Below are positions 1 through 11,587 of a stretch of DNA of 64,000 bases, in pieces. The stretch covers positions 50,170,065-50,234,064 of the forward strand of contig NC_133327.1 of NCBI RefSeq assembly GCF_042186555.1, written 5' to 3'. Position 1 is the first letter of the stretch, and each line of letters opens with the position of its first letter. Below the pieces are notes generated by a model. It was not told the DNA's origin. It saw only the letters and a program-made list of their open reading frames with translations, and did no database searches. The position numbers and the translations under genes were made by a program. This DNA is from Aquarana catesbeiana. Lineage: Eukaryota > Chordata > Amphibia > Anura > Ranidae.

Positions 1-335
1 AACGAAATTTGCGTCCTTTTTTTTCCCAAAATAGAGCTTTCTTTTGGTGGTATTTGATCACCTCTGTGGTTTTTATTTTTTGCGATATAAACATAAAAAG
101 ACTGAAAATTTTGAAAAAAAATGATGATTTCTACTTTTTGTTATTAAAAAAATCCAATAAACTCAATTTTAGTCATACATTTAGGCCACAATGTATTCAG
201 CCACATGTCTTTGGTAAAAAAATGTCAATAAGCATATATTTATTGGTCTTGCGCAAAAGTTATAGCATCTACAAACTAGGGTACATTTTCTGGAATTTAC
301 GCAGCTTTTAGTTTATGACTGCCTATCTAATTTCT
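1..335. repeat. piggyBac-MITE-related repeat fragment
   Basis: This AT-rich stretch matches, with many mismatches, the interior of the TTAA-flanked MITE at about 4640-4925: the T-run followed by a TTTTGGTGGTATTTGATC-like motif, then CAATAAGCATATAT and GCGCAAAAG. It has no credible coding content. It continues off the left edge of the window. Confidence 0.6.
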
Positions 336-344
336 TGAGGTGCT

Positions 345-1430
345 AAAATGGCAGGGCAGTACAACCCTCCCCCAAATGACCCAATTTTGGAAAGTAGACA
401 CCCCAAGGAAATTGCTGAGAAGAATGTTGAGCCCATTGAATATTTTATTTTTTTGTCACAAGTGATAAATGACGAAAAAAAAAAAAAAATTACACAAAGT
501 TGTTACTAAAGGATATATTGCTCACATATGCCATGGTTATATGTGGAATTACACCCCAAAATACATTCTGCTGCTTCTCCTGAGTACAGGGATACCACAT
601 GTGTGAGACTTTTTGGGAGCCTAGCCACGTACACGCCCTTAGAAATCCAAGAACCGCCTTCAGGATTTCTAAGGGCGTAAATTTTTGATTTCACTCCTCA
701 CTACCTATTACAGTTTTGAAGGCTATAAAATGCACAGTTTCGAAGGCCATAAAATGCCAAGATACAACAACCCTCCCATTTGCTGAGAGGCATGTTGCAT
801 CTATGGAATATTTTATATTTTGCCACAAGTTGCAGGAAAATTACAAACTTACAGTACAAAATATTAAATATTCCATGGACACAACATGCCTCTCAGCAAA
901 TAGCTTGAAGTGTCTACTTTCCAAAATGGAGTCATTTGTGGGGGTTTTGTGCTATATTTACATTTCATGGCCTCCAAAACTGTGATAGGTAGTGAGGAAG
1001 TGAAATCACCATTTTACGCCCTTTAGAAAGCCTGAAGGCGGTGATTGGTTTTTTGGGTCCTGGACGTGGCTAAGCTCCCAAGTCTCACACATGTGGTATC
1101 CCCATACTCAGTAGAAGCAGCAGAATGTATTTTGGGGTGTAATTCCACATATGCCCATGGCATGTATGAGCAATATATAATTTATTTAATTTAATATAAT
1201 TAATTTAATTTAATTTGATATCATTTAATAATTTCATATATATAATTTAGTGACAACTTTGTGCAAAAAAAGAAAAAAAAAGTTTATAATTTTCCCGAAA
1301 CTTGTGGCAAAATATAAAATATTCCATGGACTCAACATGCCTATCAGCAAATAGCTTGGGGTGTCTACTTTCTAAAATTGGGTCATTTGGTGGGGTTTTG
1401 AACTGTCCTGGCATTTTATGCACAACATTA
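345..1430. repeat. Long imperfect palindrome, piggyBac-associated
   Basis: Two arms of about 500 bp face each other around position 848. Motifs such as CCACATGTGTGAGAC, GGGTGTAATTCCACATAT-like and TAGGTAGTGAGG occur once on each strand in mirrored order. The right arm (about 1060-1458) is repeated at 12690-13031, directly before piggyBac copy 2. It contains a short TTTAATT-rich simple repeat near 1180-1240. No gene is seen; the small ORFs here are shadows. Confidence 0.6.
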
Positions 1431-1719
1431 GAAGCCTATGTCACACATCACCCACTCTTCTAACCAGACAAAGCCCTTTCTGATACTTTTTGTTTACATG
1501 AAACATTTTTTTTTTATAGAAAATTACTTTGGACCCCCAAACATTCTATATTTTTTTAAAGCAAAGGCCCTACAGATTAAAATGGTGGGTGTTGCAATTA
1601 TTTTTTACACTGTATTTGCGCAGCGATTTTTCAAACGCAATTTCTTTGGAAAAAAAAAAAAACACTTTTTTAAATTTTAATGCATTAAAACACACGATAT
1701 TGCTCAAATGTTTGATGAA

Positions 1720-2563
1720 ATAAAAAAGATGATCTTATGCCGAGTACGCGGATACCAAACACGACATGCTTTAAAATTGTGCACAAACGTGCAGCGGCGA
1801 CAAACTACATACATTTTTAAAAGCCTTTAAAATTCTTTACAGGTTACCACTTTAGATTTACAGAGGAGGTCTACTGCTAAAATTACTGCCCTCGATCTGA
1901 CCTTTGCGGTAATACCTCACATGCATGGTGCAATTGCTGTTTACATATGACACCAGACCGACGATTGTGTTCGCTATTGCGTGTGAGCACAAGGGCACAG
2001 GGGTGCTTTTTTTTTTTTTTTTAAACTGCTCCTTTCATTTTTTTTTTTTATAATTTTTATTGTTATCTCAGGGAATGTAAATATCCCCTATGATAGCAAT
2101 AGGTAGTAACAAGTAATCTTTGGGGTCTCTTAGACCCTAGATCTCTGCTCTGCTCTCAAAGCATCTGACCACACCAAGATCGGTGTGATAAAATGCTTTC
2201 CCAATTTCCCAATGGCGCTGTTTATATCCAGCGAAACCGAAGTCATGAAATGACCATAGCGTCTGGATTCTTAGGCCATAGAGATGATTGGAGCCGTTCT
2301 GGTCTCTGATCAGCTCTATGGTCAGCTGGCGGAATCACCGGCTGCATTCTGCGGTTCCCTGTTGGGGTCCAAGAAAACCATGGAAGACGGTAGGAGGGGG
2401 GGAACGTTCCCTGCCACTGCTTGTAAAAGCAGTCTAGAGGCTAATTAGCTGCTAGGATTGCATTTACATGAAAGCCGACCGCTGGCTGAAAAGAATGATA
2501 CCAAGATGATACCTAAACCTGCAGACATTATTCTGGTATAACCACTCAAAGTCCAGCAACATA
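1720..2563. repeat. Non-coding 3' flank of piggyBac copy 1
   Basis: This stretch aligns with 13290-14185 of copy 2, including a poly-T stretch, TATCCCCTATGATAGCAA and AAGCAGTCTAGAGGCTAATT. No ORF is supported. It lies downstream of the transposase on the - strand and behaves as element-internal non-coding DNA. Confidence 0.55.
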
Positions 2564-2879
2564 CCAGTACGTTAATAGAGTGTATATATATTCCTGCGCT
2601 ACTATATTGGAAATGAAAGGTATATAAAAAACTGCTACAAGCACCAAATAAGGGTCAAACCATACCCATACGAATATTAAAACAACTGGGGATTGGTGCT
2701 GCGCTGTTTAAAAGAGAACCAAGTCATCAGAGAAAAAATACTGCTAAAGGTAGCAGTACAAATAAATTAACAGTGTAAATAATTACCACGGTGTGTGGTA
2801 AAGTGACTGGTAACAAAGTGCAAAGTGCAAAATAGATAATGTGAAAACACAACAATAATTCTTCTGTAGGAAAAAAAAA

Positions 2880-3850
2880 AGTGTACTGTTAAAGGTAGCA
2901 GTGCACATGCAAATGAATAAATAAATGAACAAAACTAGATCAATAGTGTAAACAATATCCACAATGGGTTGTAAAGTGACTGATTTTAAAGTGCAAAGTG
3001 CAAAATAAATGATGTTGAAACACTAGAATATTTCTTCTGTAAATACGATGAGTGCAAATATAAATGTGCAAAATGCAAAATGAACTGTGCAAAAACCAGC
3101 AAACAGTCTCTCAGTGCAGAGTGCAAATAAATTAGTGCAAAACGGCAATACAGTCCTTTCTTCTGTGTGCAAAGGAAGTCAAGGTGCAAACACAAGGTGC
3201 CAAGGAATAGTAATCTCCTCTTCGTGCAAAAACACACACTGGTAGCAATGGCCCCTTACCTTGCGGTAACGAGGTAACCGCATGTGTATACAAATCTGTA
3301 AGATTTACTCCTTCCTTCTACCATAGTGCTGGGCCACTGTAGATCTAGAAATGTCTTTGTCTCTCAGTGGATGCAACAGAGATATCGGAAAAAAGAGGGG
3401 GTCCGGATTGTGTAGTATTTTAAATAAACATAGCTTTTATTGATAGGATAATGCACAGAACTCCACGAGGGGCGAGCTCGTCTGCCAGCGTCAATACAGG
3501 TGCCTTTCCGTCCCTACATATGGCGTCACGGTCACGTGACTTCATCGGGGGATTCTGGGAAGGCACTAGCACTGTCTTTAAATAGTCTATCTTTGAGCTT
3601 AATGGGCGGCCATTTTCTTGTGGTCAGAATACACAGATAACATAGCGGCCATGTTCCAAGTGATTGTTTTCATAATAGAAGCGCGGCCATTTTATTGGTG
3701 GTGTTCTAACATTGTAAGCGCGGCCATTTTATTGGTGGTCACCTGCTATCAAGAGAAGCATGTATGTACGAGATGAGTGTAAAAAACGATGCAAACATTA
3801 TGAAAAAAGCTTCAATCAATGTTGAAGACTAAGACACAGTAAAAAAATAA
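2880..3850. repeat. Interior of nested inverted-repeat element, non-coding
   Basis: 2985-3240 contains many short AAAGTGCAAA-type repeats, which create a spurious antisense ORF. 3410-3460 has an A/T-rich TAAACATAGCTTTTATTG segment resembling an element 3' end. 3600-3760 has four GCGGCCAT motifs, three of them extending to GCGGCCATTTT. No gene is seen. Confidence 0.45.
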
Positions 3851-4200
3851 ACGATAAATCGGAATTTCCGACACACAAAGTTTGAGAGCAGGATATAAAA
3901 TTTTCCGACAACAAAATCCGATCGTTTAAATTCCGATTGTGTGTACACAAATCCGATGCACAAAGTGCCACGCGTGCTCAGAATAAATTAAGAGACGAAA
4001 GCTATTGGCTACTGCCCCGTTTATAGTCCCGACGTACGTGTTTTACGTCACCACATTCAGAACGATCAGATTTTCCGCCAACTTTGTGAGACCGTGTGCA
4101 TGCAAGACAAGTTTGAGCCAACATCCGTCGGAAAAAATCCATGGATTTTGTTGTCTGAATGTCCGATCAATGTCCGATCCTGCGTACAGAGCATTATTAT
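3850..4200. mobile_element. Harbinger-type MITE, partial copy
   Basis: This is a diverged copy of the MITE at 23620-24054. Shared blocks include GAGCAGGATATAAAATTTTCC-like, GCTATTGGCTACTGCCCCGT and TCCCGACGTACGTGTTTTACG. The left part of the element is missing and the terminal GGGGCA is changed to GAGCAT. It has no coding capacity. Confidence 0.65.
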
Positions 4201-4528
4201 GTGCACAGAATAATAATATAAAAAATATAAAAAAATATAAAAAAGAATATATAGGGTAAGATAAACACCAGTACTGATCTAGGCAATGGTATTACTCATG
4301 AAATCAGCATAGTGATATCTATTTATTCTTTTGCATGTGCACTGCTATCTTTAGTACACTTTTTTTTTCCTACAGAAGAATTATTATTGTGTTTTCACAT
4401 TATCTATTTTGCACTTTGCACTTTACCAGTCACTTTACCACACACTGAGGTTATTATTTACACTGTTGATTTATTTGTACTGCTACCCTTAGCAGTATAT
4501 TTGCTCTGATTACTTGGTTCTCTTTTAA

Positions 4529-5493
4529 CCGCTTCAGCCCCAGAAGATTTTACCCCCTTCCTGACCAGAGCACTTTTTTAATTCGGCACTGCATCGCTTT
4601 AACTGACAATTGCGCATGCGTGCAACGTTGCACCCAAACAAAATTGACGTCCTTTTTTTTCCCACAAATAGAGCTTTTTTTTTGGTGGTATTTGATCGCC
4701 TCTGCGGCTTTTATTTTTTGCATTATAAACAAAAAAATGCAATATTTTTTACTTTTTGCTGTAATAAATACCCCCCAAAAATATATAAAAAAACAATTTT
4801 TTCCTCAGTTTAGGCCGATATGTATTCTTCTACATATTTTTGGTAAAGAAAATCGCAATAAGCATATATTGATTGGTTTGCGCAAAAGCTATAGTATCTA
4901 AAAAATAGGGGATAGTTTTATGGCATTTTTATTAAGTTTTTTTTACTAGTAATCTGTGATTTTTATCGGGACGGCAACATTATGGCGGACAAGTCGGACA
5001 ATTTTGACAAATTTTTGGGACCATTGGCATTAATACAGCGATCAGTGCTATGAAAATTGCATTGATTACTGTAAAAACGTCACTTGCAGTGAAGGGGTTA
5101 ACACTAGGGGGCGATCAAGGGGTTAATGTGTAACCTATTGTGTGTTCTAACTGAAGGGGGGAGGGGACTGTACAGGGGAGATGACAGATCGCTGTTCATA
5201 CTCTGTATGAACAGACGATCTGTCTGTTCTCCCCTCTCAGAGAACCGGAAACTGTGTGTTTACACACACAGATCCCGGTTCTCGGTGTGCCCCGAGCGAT
5301 CGCAGGAGCCCAGTGGTGATCACGACCACCAGGCACTCACATCGGCTCCGTGGGCGAGCAGGGGGCACGCGCGCCTCCGGCAGCACGCACACGCCCCCTA
5401 GTGGCTGAATATGTTATCGACAAAAGATGACGGCGATTCGCGCAGCCGAGCCATGTTGCCACAGTACGACTGCGGCAACTGGTAGGCAAGTGG
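4529..5493. mobile_element. piggyBac-type MITE with TTAA target duplication
   Basis: A 965-bp non-autonomous element is flanked on both sides by TTAA (4525-4528 and 5494-5497). The termini are CCGCTTCAGCCCC on the left and GGCAAGTGG on the right. It sits in the right inverted repeat of the 2574-5530 element. The intact left repeat of that element (about 2690-2720) shows the empty site, because joining the flanks at one TTAA restores it exactly. TTAA specificity is the piggyBac hallmark. No transposase is present; the small ORFs inside are shadows. Confidence 0.8.
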
Positions 5494-5639
5494 TTAAACA
5501 GCGCAGCACCAACCCCCATTTGTTTTAATACCAGTACATTGTTGGGCATATATACTGTGGGCTGAACGAAAAAAAGAGATTGATCGGTGGGTATGCCCAC
5601 CATTAGAATACGCCCTTCATCCACCCACTTCTAATGATT

Positions 5640-6110
5640 TGCATACATGCACCATTTTTTTTAACTGTGGTGGTGAAATCACCTCCTATAGCATTGGAGT
5701 CGCTGATTTTCATATCGTGAGAGAAAACGCTGTTGCTGTCAAGATGAATAAATCAGTGCTGCAGCTGAATGGCGTACCTGAAAATCAAACATGGGTAACG
5801 ATAAAACTTTAACTGAATAAAACAATTAGATTTTTTAACGCAATCTGTGCCTAAAAAATACATTGGCGAAGCATGGGAGCAATACGCCCCTAATGTAAGG
5901 AGCAAATCGCTCCTCCACCCCTGCCCCCATGCTCCAGCATATATGCTCTTTTTTTTAAAACGTGGTGGTGAAATCACTACCTACAGCGCTGGAGTCACAG
6001 CTTTACATATCATGGGAGCAAATGCTGTTGCTGTCAGAATAAATAAACGCATGCTGCAGCTGAATGGCGTACCTGCTAAGCAAATGATGGTTAACAATAA
6101 AACTAAGTAA
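5640..6110. repeat. Direct repeat pair inside piggyBac copy 1
   Basis: Two diverged units contain GTGGTGGTGAAATCAC, ATCGTGAGAG/ATCATGGGAG, GTTGCTGTCA and CAGCTGAATGGCGTACCTG, first at about 5665-5790 and again at about 5965-6085. The same pair is present in copy 2 (14330-14930), so the duplication predates the separation of the two copies. It lies in the region 3' of the transposase gene. Confidence 0.65.
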
Positions 6111-6495
6111 CTTTACAGTATAACAGTAAGACATACCATACCTGCAAAGCAAATGCAATAAAACATGGTAAAAATAAAACATTACAGTTCTAAAATACAG
6201 TAACAATAGAGAGAGAACAATAGATATAGAATAATAGAGAGCAAACAATAGAGCAGACAATAGAGAGTGAACATAAGAGAGAGAACAATAGAGAGAGAAG
6301 AAAAATAAAACCACAACTATTTTGGATTTTTTATTTATTTTTTGTTTGTGTTTTTGTGTGTGTGTGTTTTTTTTTTTGCAGTTTTATATAAACTGTAAAC
6401 ATTCCAGATTAGGGTCTTTCAAAATGTGATGGCCATCTCATCTTTTGAGACCCTGTGTAAGTGTGCCCTAGGACTGTGAAATGCTGTACCCTACG
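6110..6495. other. Non-coding tail 3' of piggyBac transposase 1
   Basis: AGAGAGAACAATAG-type simple repeats (6200-6300) and a poly-T/GT tract (6340-6380) occur here. Both are matched in copy 2 at 14990-15110. No gene is seen. Confidence 0.5.
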
Positions 6496-8430
6496 CTAGT
6501 ACTCCACTAGTGTGTGGTAGCGTTCGAAACATTCACCAATGCAAAGGCCAGGTTGGTCAGGACAGGAGGGACAATAAAGCAGGTGTCACGCCTATATCCG
6601 CGCTTTCTGCAGACACAATATCTTCTTTGGGGTGATCATTGGGTAGGGGTGCCAGGGAGGATATACAGATAATACCTCCCATGCAGCCGGCTCACTGCAT
6701 TTAGATTGGGAAATTGGGCCACAGCACCGTCTGGAAACAGAAGGGCTGTGATGATCTCTTCTTGGAATTTAAGAAAGGATCCAGTTCGTCCTGGAGCTTT
6801 TTATAGCACATAAGTATTCAGCAGAGCCAATTGGAATAAATATACAGACACTTTTTTATACCAGCGTCTGGCCTTACAGGCAATTAGGTATGGCACCAAC
6901 AACTGGTCGTTGAGGTTCACCCCTCCCATATTAAGGCTATATTTGTGGACACAGAGTGGTTTCTCCACAACACCAGTCTCCGTTTGAATTTGGACCATTG
7001 TGTCTGTGTGAAGGGAGGACAGAACGAATACATTCTTATTATCCCTCCACTTCACAGCGAGCAAATTATTACATCTCAAGCAGGCTCTCTGATGGTAATC
7101 TACAAGCCGCTGGGGTAAGCCCCGGCTATTAGATCGCATGGTGCCACATGCGCCAATTCCATGATCAAACAAATGACTAAAAAGTGGCACGCTTGTGTAA
7201 TAATTGTCCACATACAAGTGGTACCCCTTTCCGAATAAGGATGACACCGAGTCCCACACAATCTTACCAGCGCTCCCTATGTAGTCTGGGCAGTTCTCTG
7301 GCTCTACGTAACTATCTCTTCCCTTGTAAACCATAAAACTATATGTATAGCCTGTTGTCCTGTCACAGAGCTTATACATCTTGACCCCATAGCTAGCACG
7401 CTTGCTGGAAAGATACTGTTTGAATGACAAGCAGCCAGAAAACGTAATCAGGGACTTATCAACGCAGACAACTTGATCGGGAGTAAACAAGGCTGCAAAC
7501 TGCTGGTTGAAGTGGTTTATGAGGGGCAGAATTTTGTAGAGCCGATCAAATTCAGGGTCACCCCAAGGACGACAGAGTTCATTGTCATTGCAATGCATGA
7601 ACCGCAAGATCTGCTCGTATCGTGTCCTGGTCATGCAAGCTGAGAACACAGGCATATGGTGAATTGGGTCAGTGGACAAATATGACCGCAACTCACTTTT
7701 TTTAGTTATGCCCTATGAGGAGGGATAGTCCCAGGAAGGTCTTAAATTTGGAGACCGTAATAGGTCTCCAATCTCTGGCAAGGGTCAACTGGGGATTAGC
7801 GGCAATGAATTGATCAGCATACAAATTGCTTTGGTCCACAATAGATCTATAGAAATCTTCCGTGAAAAACAACGAAAAAAAATCCAGTGACGTAAAATCA
7901 ACTGTTTCCACCTGAATTCCGGGTTGGCCAGTGAATGGGGGAAGTACGGGTGCTGCAGAAGTGATTGGCAAATGCAGCAGGAAGGGCACTGTGGGCTCGA
8001 CGGGCCTGTCTTTGTCTTATAGGTGGCTGCGGGACACTAGTTGTGCTAGCCACCTCACCAGCTTTAACTGCACTTATGGGACTCACCACGTCACCAAGTG
8101 TTACTGCAGTGATGTACGACCAGGATGTACTAGGCCGCTGGTGCTTGCCAGTTCATCAGAAGGATGAGCGGCAATAGTACTGGCTCTCTGCTCCATACGA
8201 GAGCCCTGCGGTTCTTGCACCTCAACAACAGCAGAAGAACAGGGTCGGGTACACCTGACCTTGGCAGGGATCACTACTCCGTCATCAGAACTAAATGACA
8301 GGGTGCCGCTGCTGTCTACAGGTTTGTAGTCTGAGCCTGAATCTGACAGATGGGTGACTTCTTCTTCACTCTCATCTGTCATTCTCAGAAACGTGTAGGC
8401 CTCTTCACTAGTGTACCTTCGATTGGACAT
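6496..8430 (-). pseudogene. piggyBac transposase, broken copy 1
   Basis: The intact protein would excise and insert DNA at TTAA sites. The frame opens at 8430 with an acidic, serine-rich N-terminus (MSNRRYTSEEAY...). The DDE_Tnp_1_7 core follows (7691-6801), with WSTDP-like YLSTDPIHHMP, VCVDKSL, YVDNYYTSVPLF and the GGV-x-LND region. A cysteine-rich C-terminal finger would end near 6496. Breaks seen: frame changes near 8090 and 7690-7702, a TAC-to-TAA stop at about 6799, and a further stop in the C-terminal part. The third catalytic aspartate (GGVDLND in copy 2) is asparagine here (GGVNLND), and VDES has become VDKS. It is non-functional by several criteria. The family call is secure. Confidence 0.88.
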
Positions 8431-9517
8431 TTTGGCCTATAAATTTACTGGTACAACTAGTGAGACTCACAGGAAAAATGAGCACCTGACTGTCAGTGAC
8501 TGCTTCAAATGCTAATAAAAAAAACTGTTAGCGTTCGCAGGGATCAGGCCTGACTCTGCAAATGCTGCAGTTATATGTTTAGTGTTTTGTAAGTGACAGT
8601 GATCGATGGATACTACACTGGAGTGGGCTGGGCGGAGGGGCTAAATGCAGGTACTAGCAGGTATCTGGGCTGATCCCGCTAACGCTGCGTTTTTGGGAAC
8701 CCTAAACTATGGGGAACGCTAAAATAGTTCTGATCAGATCAAAGATATCGATCCGTTCAGACACTATACTACTAAGGGAGGTGTATGGTGCGTGCGTGGG
8801 TGTTAGCGCTACTGACCCTAATCTGACGCTGCCCGAGGCGACGCAGACCCTAATTGACGCTAAAACCTAACTGATATCATCTGCCGGGTGATCAGGGGGT
8901 TAAACCTTTTTATTAGTTAATGTTCGGCGGGTGCCCTGACGCTTTAAAAAAATAACTAACTAACCAGCGTCACCCGTGACACTAGTACGGTGATCACTAG
9001 TGACAGGGGGTGATCAAGGGGTTAAACCTTTATTAGGGGGGTTTAGGGGGGTCCCTAAAGCTACCTGGGCCTACCACTAACTGCCCTAATGCTGATTAGT
9101 GTCCAAATGACACCAGTACAGTGATCAAAGAAAAATATGAACACTGCACTGGGTGACACAGTGACAAGGAGTGAAGGGGTTAACTGGGGAGGCGATCGGG
9201 GGTGATCGGGGGGTGAAATGTGTGCCTATGTGTACTGTGTCAGTGTAGTGTTGGTGCAACTCACGTGTGGATGTCCTCTCTCCACTATCTGGAACGGAAA
9301 AGAATTCCAGAGAAGGAGATGACATCACTTCCCCTGTCTGTGTTTACACTTACAGACAGGGGAAGCATTTAATTCATCAGGAACGATCAGCAGGTCCAGG
9401 CCAGAAATCAGTTCTGAAACAAATTTGATCGTCGCAGCCGCCGTACAGCTACGTCATTTCGCCCACCCGTGTCATTCTGCCGCAATAAAACTGCAGCAGC
9501 TGGTCGGGAAGTGGTTA
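8431..9517. other. 5' non-coding region and right end of piggyBac copy 1
   Basis: This is upstream sequence of the transposase, shared with copy 2 at 17174-18503. It contains recurring GTGATCA...GGGGTTAAACCTTT(A)TTAG motifs (about 8890, 9010, 9180) and ends in GGGAAGTGGTTA, the degenerate terminal repeat. No separate gene is seen. Confidence 0.6.
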
Positions 9518-9730
9518 TTCACTATCCCTTTATGGCTGTTACCCAGAGACTTTCACCTATTGCTTATGTTAAGAGGTACCGCTCAGAGGACATTGCACCA
9601 TATCCCAGCCATTCTCCTAGAGTGAACTCTAACCTAGTTATGGTATTATTATTCACATTGCAGGTAATGCTTATATGCAGTGTGTATTGCAGACTTTGCT
9701 GATTCATGTGTTGATTCCAGTCAAGTGGTA
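9518..9730. other. Host intron segment
   Basis: This is apparently single-copy sequence between the right end of piggyBac copy 1 and the L1 target duplication. A short ORF ends in ...NLVM before a GTATTA, but it lacks the His-Asn and Arg-Arg features expected of the preceding CRISP exon, so it is not called. Confidence 0.4.
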
Positions 9731-11041
9731 CAGAACTCTATTCTAGTTCAATCTTATTTTTTTTAAAGAAACCTACAAGGAAATGTATTCCACATAAACA
9801 TCATTAATAATAGTAGTAGGAGATGACAATAAATCCAGTGTATTCGAAGGATACATAATGTAGTATTGTACCAAGTTCGTTATGTGTGCAGATAACAAGG
9901 AAAAAACATTATTTTAAACAACATGTTGAGACAAAACAAGGATAACCAAAGAGCCCTCACCCCGTACGGGAGGGGATTACATGTAAACTTCATGTGTTAC
10001 TACAATCAAACTTATTCCAGAAACCTGTTATGTTGTAGAGGATTTGCTTGTGGGGGTCGTATTTTGCATCTGATTCTGAGGAGTACATTTATACGAAGAG
10101 GAGAAGGATTAGGGGGAAATTAGGGAAAGCAGAAAGGTTAGGAACAGGAGTCGCTCCAGCATGGTCATGAGGTGGTACTGTCTAGGTTGCCCTCTTCCCA
10201 GGAGATGAAGTCCGATGAGTAGCGGAACATGGACCACGAAGTCCAAGTAAGAGAGAACTGATTGTCTTTATTAGATTCCTCAGCCAACAGATGTTCAAGG
10301 TCTCTAATGCAGTCCACCTCAATAGTGCACTCCCCCAGGGAAGGTACAGTTCTTGACTTCCAATATCTTGGAATCACCATTCTAGCAGAGGCCAAGAAAT
10401 GGCATAATACATCTTTTTTAATGGACTTGAGTGTGCCCGGGAGCATGGATAAGAGAGCTCTCTCGCCAGTCAATGGGGGAGATGGAATGTTGGAGATCTT
10501 TTTCCCAAGCCTTCATGTATGGTGGGGATTCAAGGTGAAGAGCATTCAGCAAGAGGGAATAAAGCTGTGATACAAAGGATCGGTTTGGAGGAGCATATCC
10601 TCGAATCCTGTTGGTTCAGCTAGAATATCTGGTATTGATGGGAAGATTCGGATATAGGAAGTCAGTTGTTGTTTCTGAAGCCATTGCATAGGGTATCGAG
10701 AAAGCAATTCGGGGGGGGGTATCTGGAATTAGAGTTGGGTCTGTTCGGAGAGCCTGGGAAAGCCTCCTATGGTCTTCTTTTCGCCAAGGTCCAAAGCTTG
10801 TCACATGCATAGCCGGTGGGAAGGCTGGGGTCCCAAATAAGGGGGTCATAGGCCCCTAAGGATTAGATATGTTACCGCTAGAGATTAAGCGATCCCAAAT
10901 ATGGATAATTTGACGGGTGAGGTCACAGAGGGGGTGTGAACCCCTACGAATTGTAAGTGTGGTCCATGGAAGATCTGAGAGATCAATGGCGTTCATATGG
11001 CTTTCCAAGTGAACCCAGAGCTTGGTCAGAACTCTATTCTA
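9731..11041 (-). mobile_element. 5'-truncated L1 LINE with 15-bp target duplication
   Basis: The element body (9746-11026) is bounded by perfect 15-bp direct repeats CAGAACTCTATTCTA at 9731-9745 and 11027-11041. A T-rich run follows the left repeat, which marks the 3' end of a - strand insertion. Reading the - strand gives a degraded L1 ORF2 C-terminus (about 10473-10165), with the tract ASARMVIPRYWKS, then PSLGECTIEVDCIRDLEHL and a final WTSW. This resembles the end of vertebrate L1 ORF2p. The 5' portion is missing. The duplication is the signature of target-primed reverse transcription. Confidence 0.8.
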
Positions 11042-11587
11042 AGTTACTTTGGCATTATACTGTCTAGCACACTGAACCTACCTTCTCTATGCTCATTTAT
11101 GCTCGAACCACCCATAATTATACATTGAGATAATTTACCACTAAATGGTCTTGTGTCTAATTCCTGATACTAATTCACAGTAAAGGTATCCACACTTGTA
11201 TTCCTATAAGTGCTTGCATTAACTTTCAACTCAACCAGGTGTGTCAGAGGGGCTGAGGTTGTTCTTGGAGAATATGACTTCTACCAGTCAAGATGTCTCT
11301 GGACATATGGCTGAGCTCTTTTTGTATTAATGGGAAACAAGAGGAGCACAGAGACATGAAATTGCATCACATCACACACCTAGGTAGAATTACCAATTGC
11401 AGTATAAAATATGAAAATTGTTGTTCCACCCTTGTCTGTATGAACAGCATTTTAACAATAATGTACCCTGTGCTGTAAAAACATAATGCAATGAGTCAGT
11501 AATTATATACAATTTTCAGGGCTGCACTTCAAGGTCTGAAACAGCAGGTCATAAATTAACCTTTAATATTTGTCTTTGTTTTCTAAG
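11042..11587. other. Host intron upstream of CRISP exon A
   Basis: No repeat family or coding signal is recognised. The segment ends in a pyrimidine-rich tract and TTTTCTAAG, the acceptor of the next exon. Confidence 0.45.

Larger units (their letters stand above)
2574..5530. mobile_element. Inverted-repeat element nested in piggyBac copy 1
   Basis: A 2957-bp insertion is flanked by CCAGTACGTT (2564-2573) and CCAGTACATT (5531-5540), a roughly 10-bp target duplication with one mismatch. The uninterrupted sequence is present in piggyBac copy 2 near 14186-14196. Inside are inverted repeats of about 210 bp: 2673-2880 against 4325-4528 plus 5498-5530, sharing GGTGCTGCGCTGTTTAA. The outer 100 bp on the left has no partner on the right. 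No transposase is encoded, so it is non-autonomous and its superfamily is unresolved. Confidence 0.65.
1459..9517 (-). mobile_element. piggyBac element copy 1, degenerate and interrupted
   Basis: This copy is homologous through most of its length to copy 2 (13032-18503), apart from the insertion at 2574-5530. It encodes a broken piggyBac transposase on the - strand (6496-8430). Its right end reads GGGAAGTGGTTAT where copy 2 has GGCAAGTGGTTAA, so the expected TTAA is mutated. The left end near 1459 reads CTAACCAGACAAAG, where copy 2 has CTAACCACTTGAAGAC, which suggests a deletion across the terminal repeat. Boundaries are approximate, because both copies share sequence further left. Confidence 0.7.

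Noticed and set aside
2986..3237. Cysteine/leucine-rich antisense ORF
   Set aside because: It arises from AAAGTGCAAA-type short repeats read on the other strand; no family resemblance.
9554..9656. Possible upstream CRISP exon ending ...SNLVM before GTATTATT
   Set aside because: The phase would fit exon A, but the HN-x-x-RR-x-V segment expected a few residues upstream is absent, the donor is weak and no acceptor is convincing.
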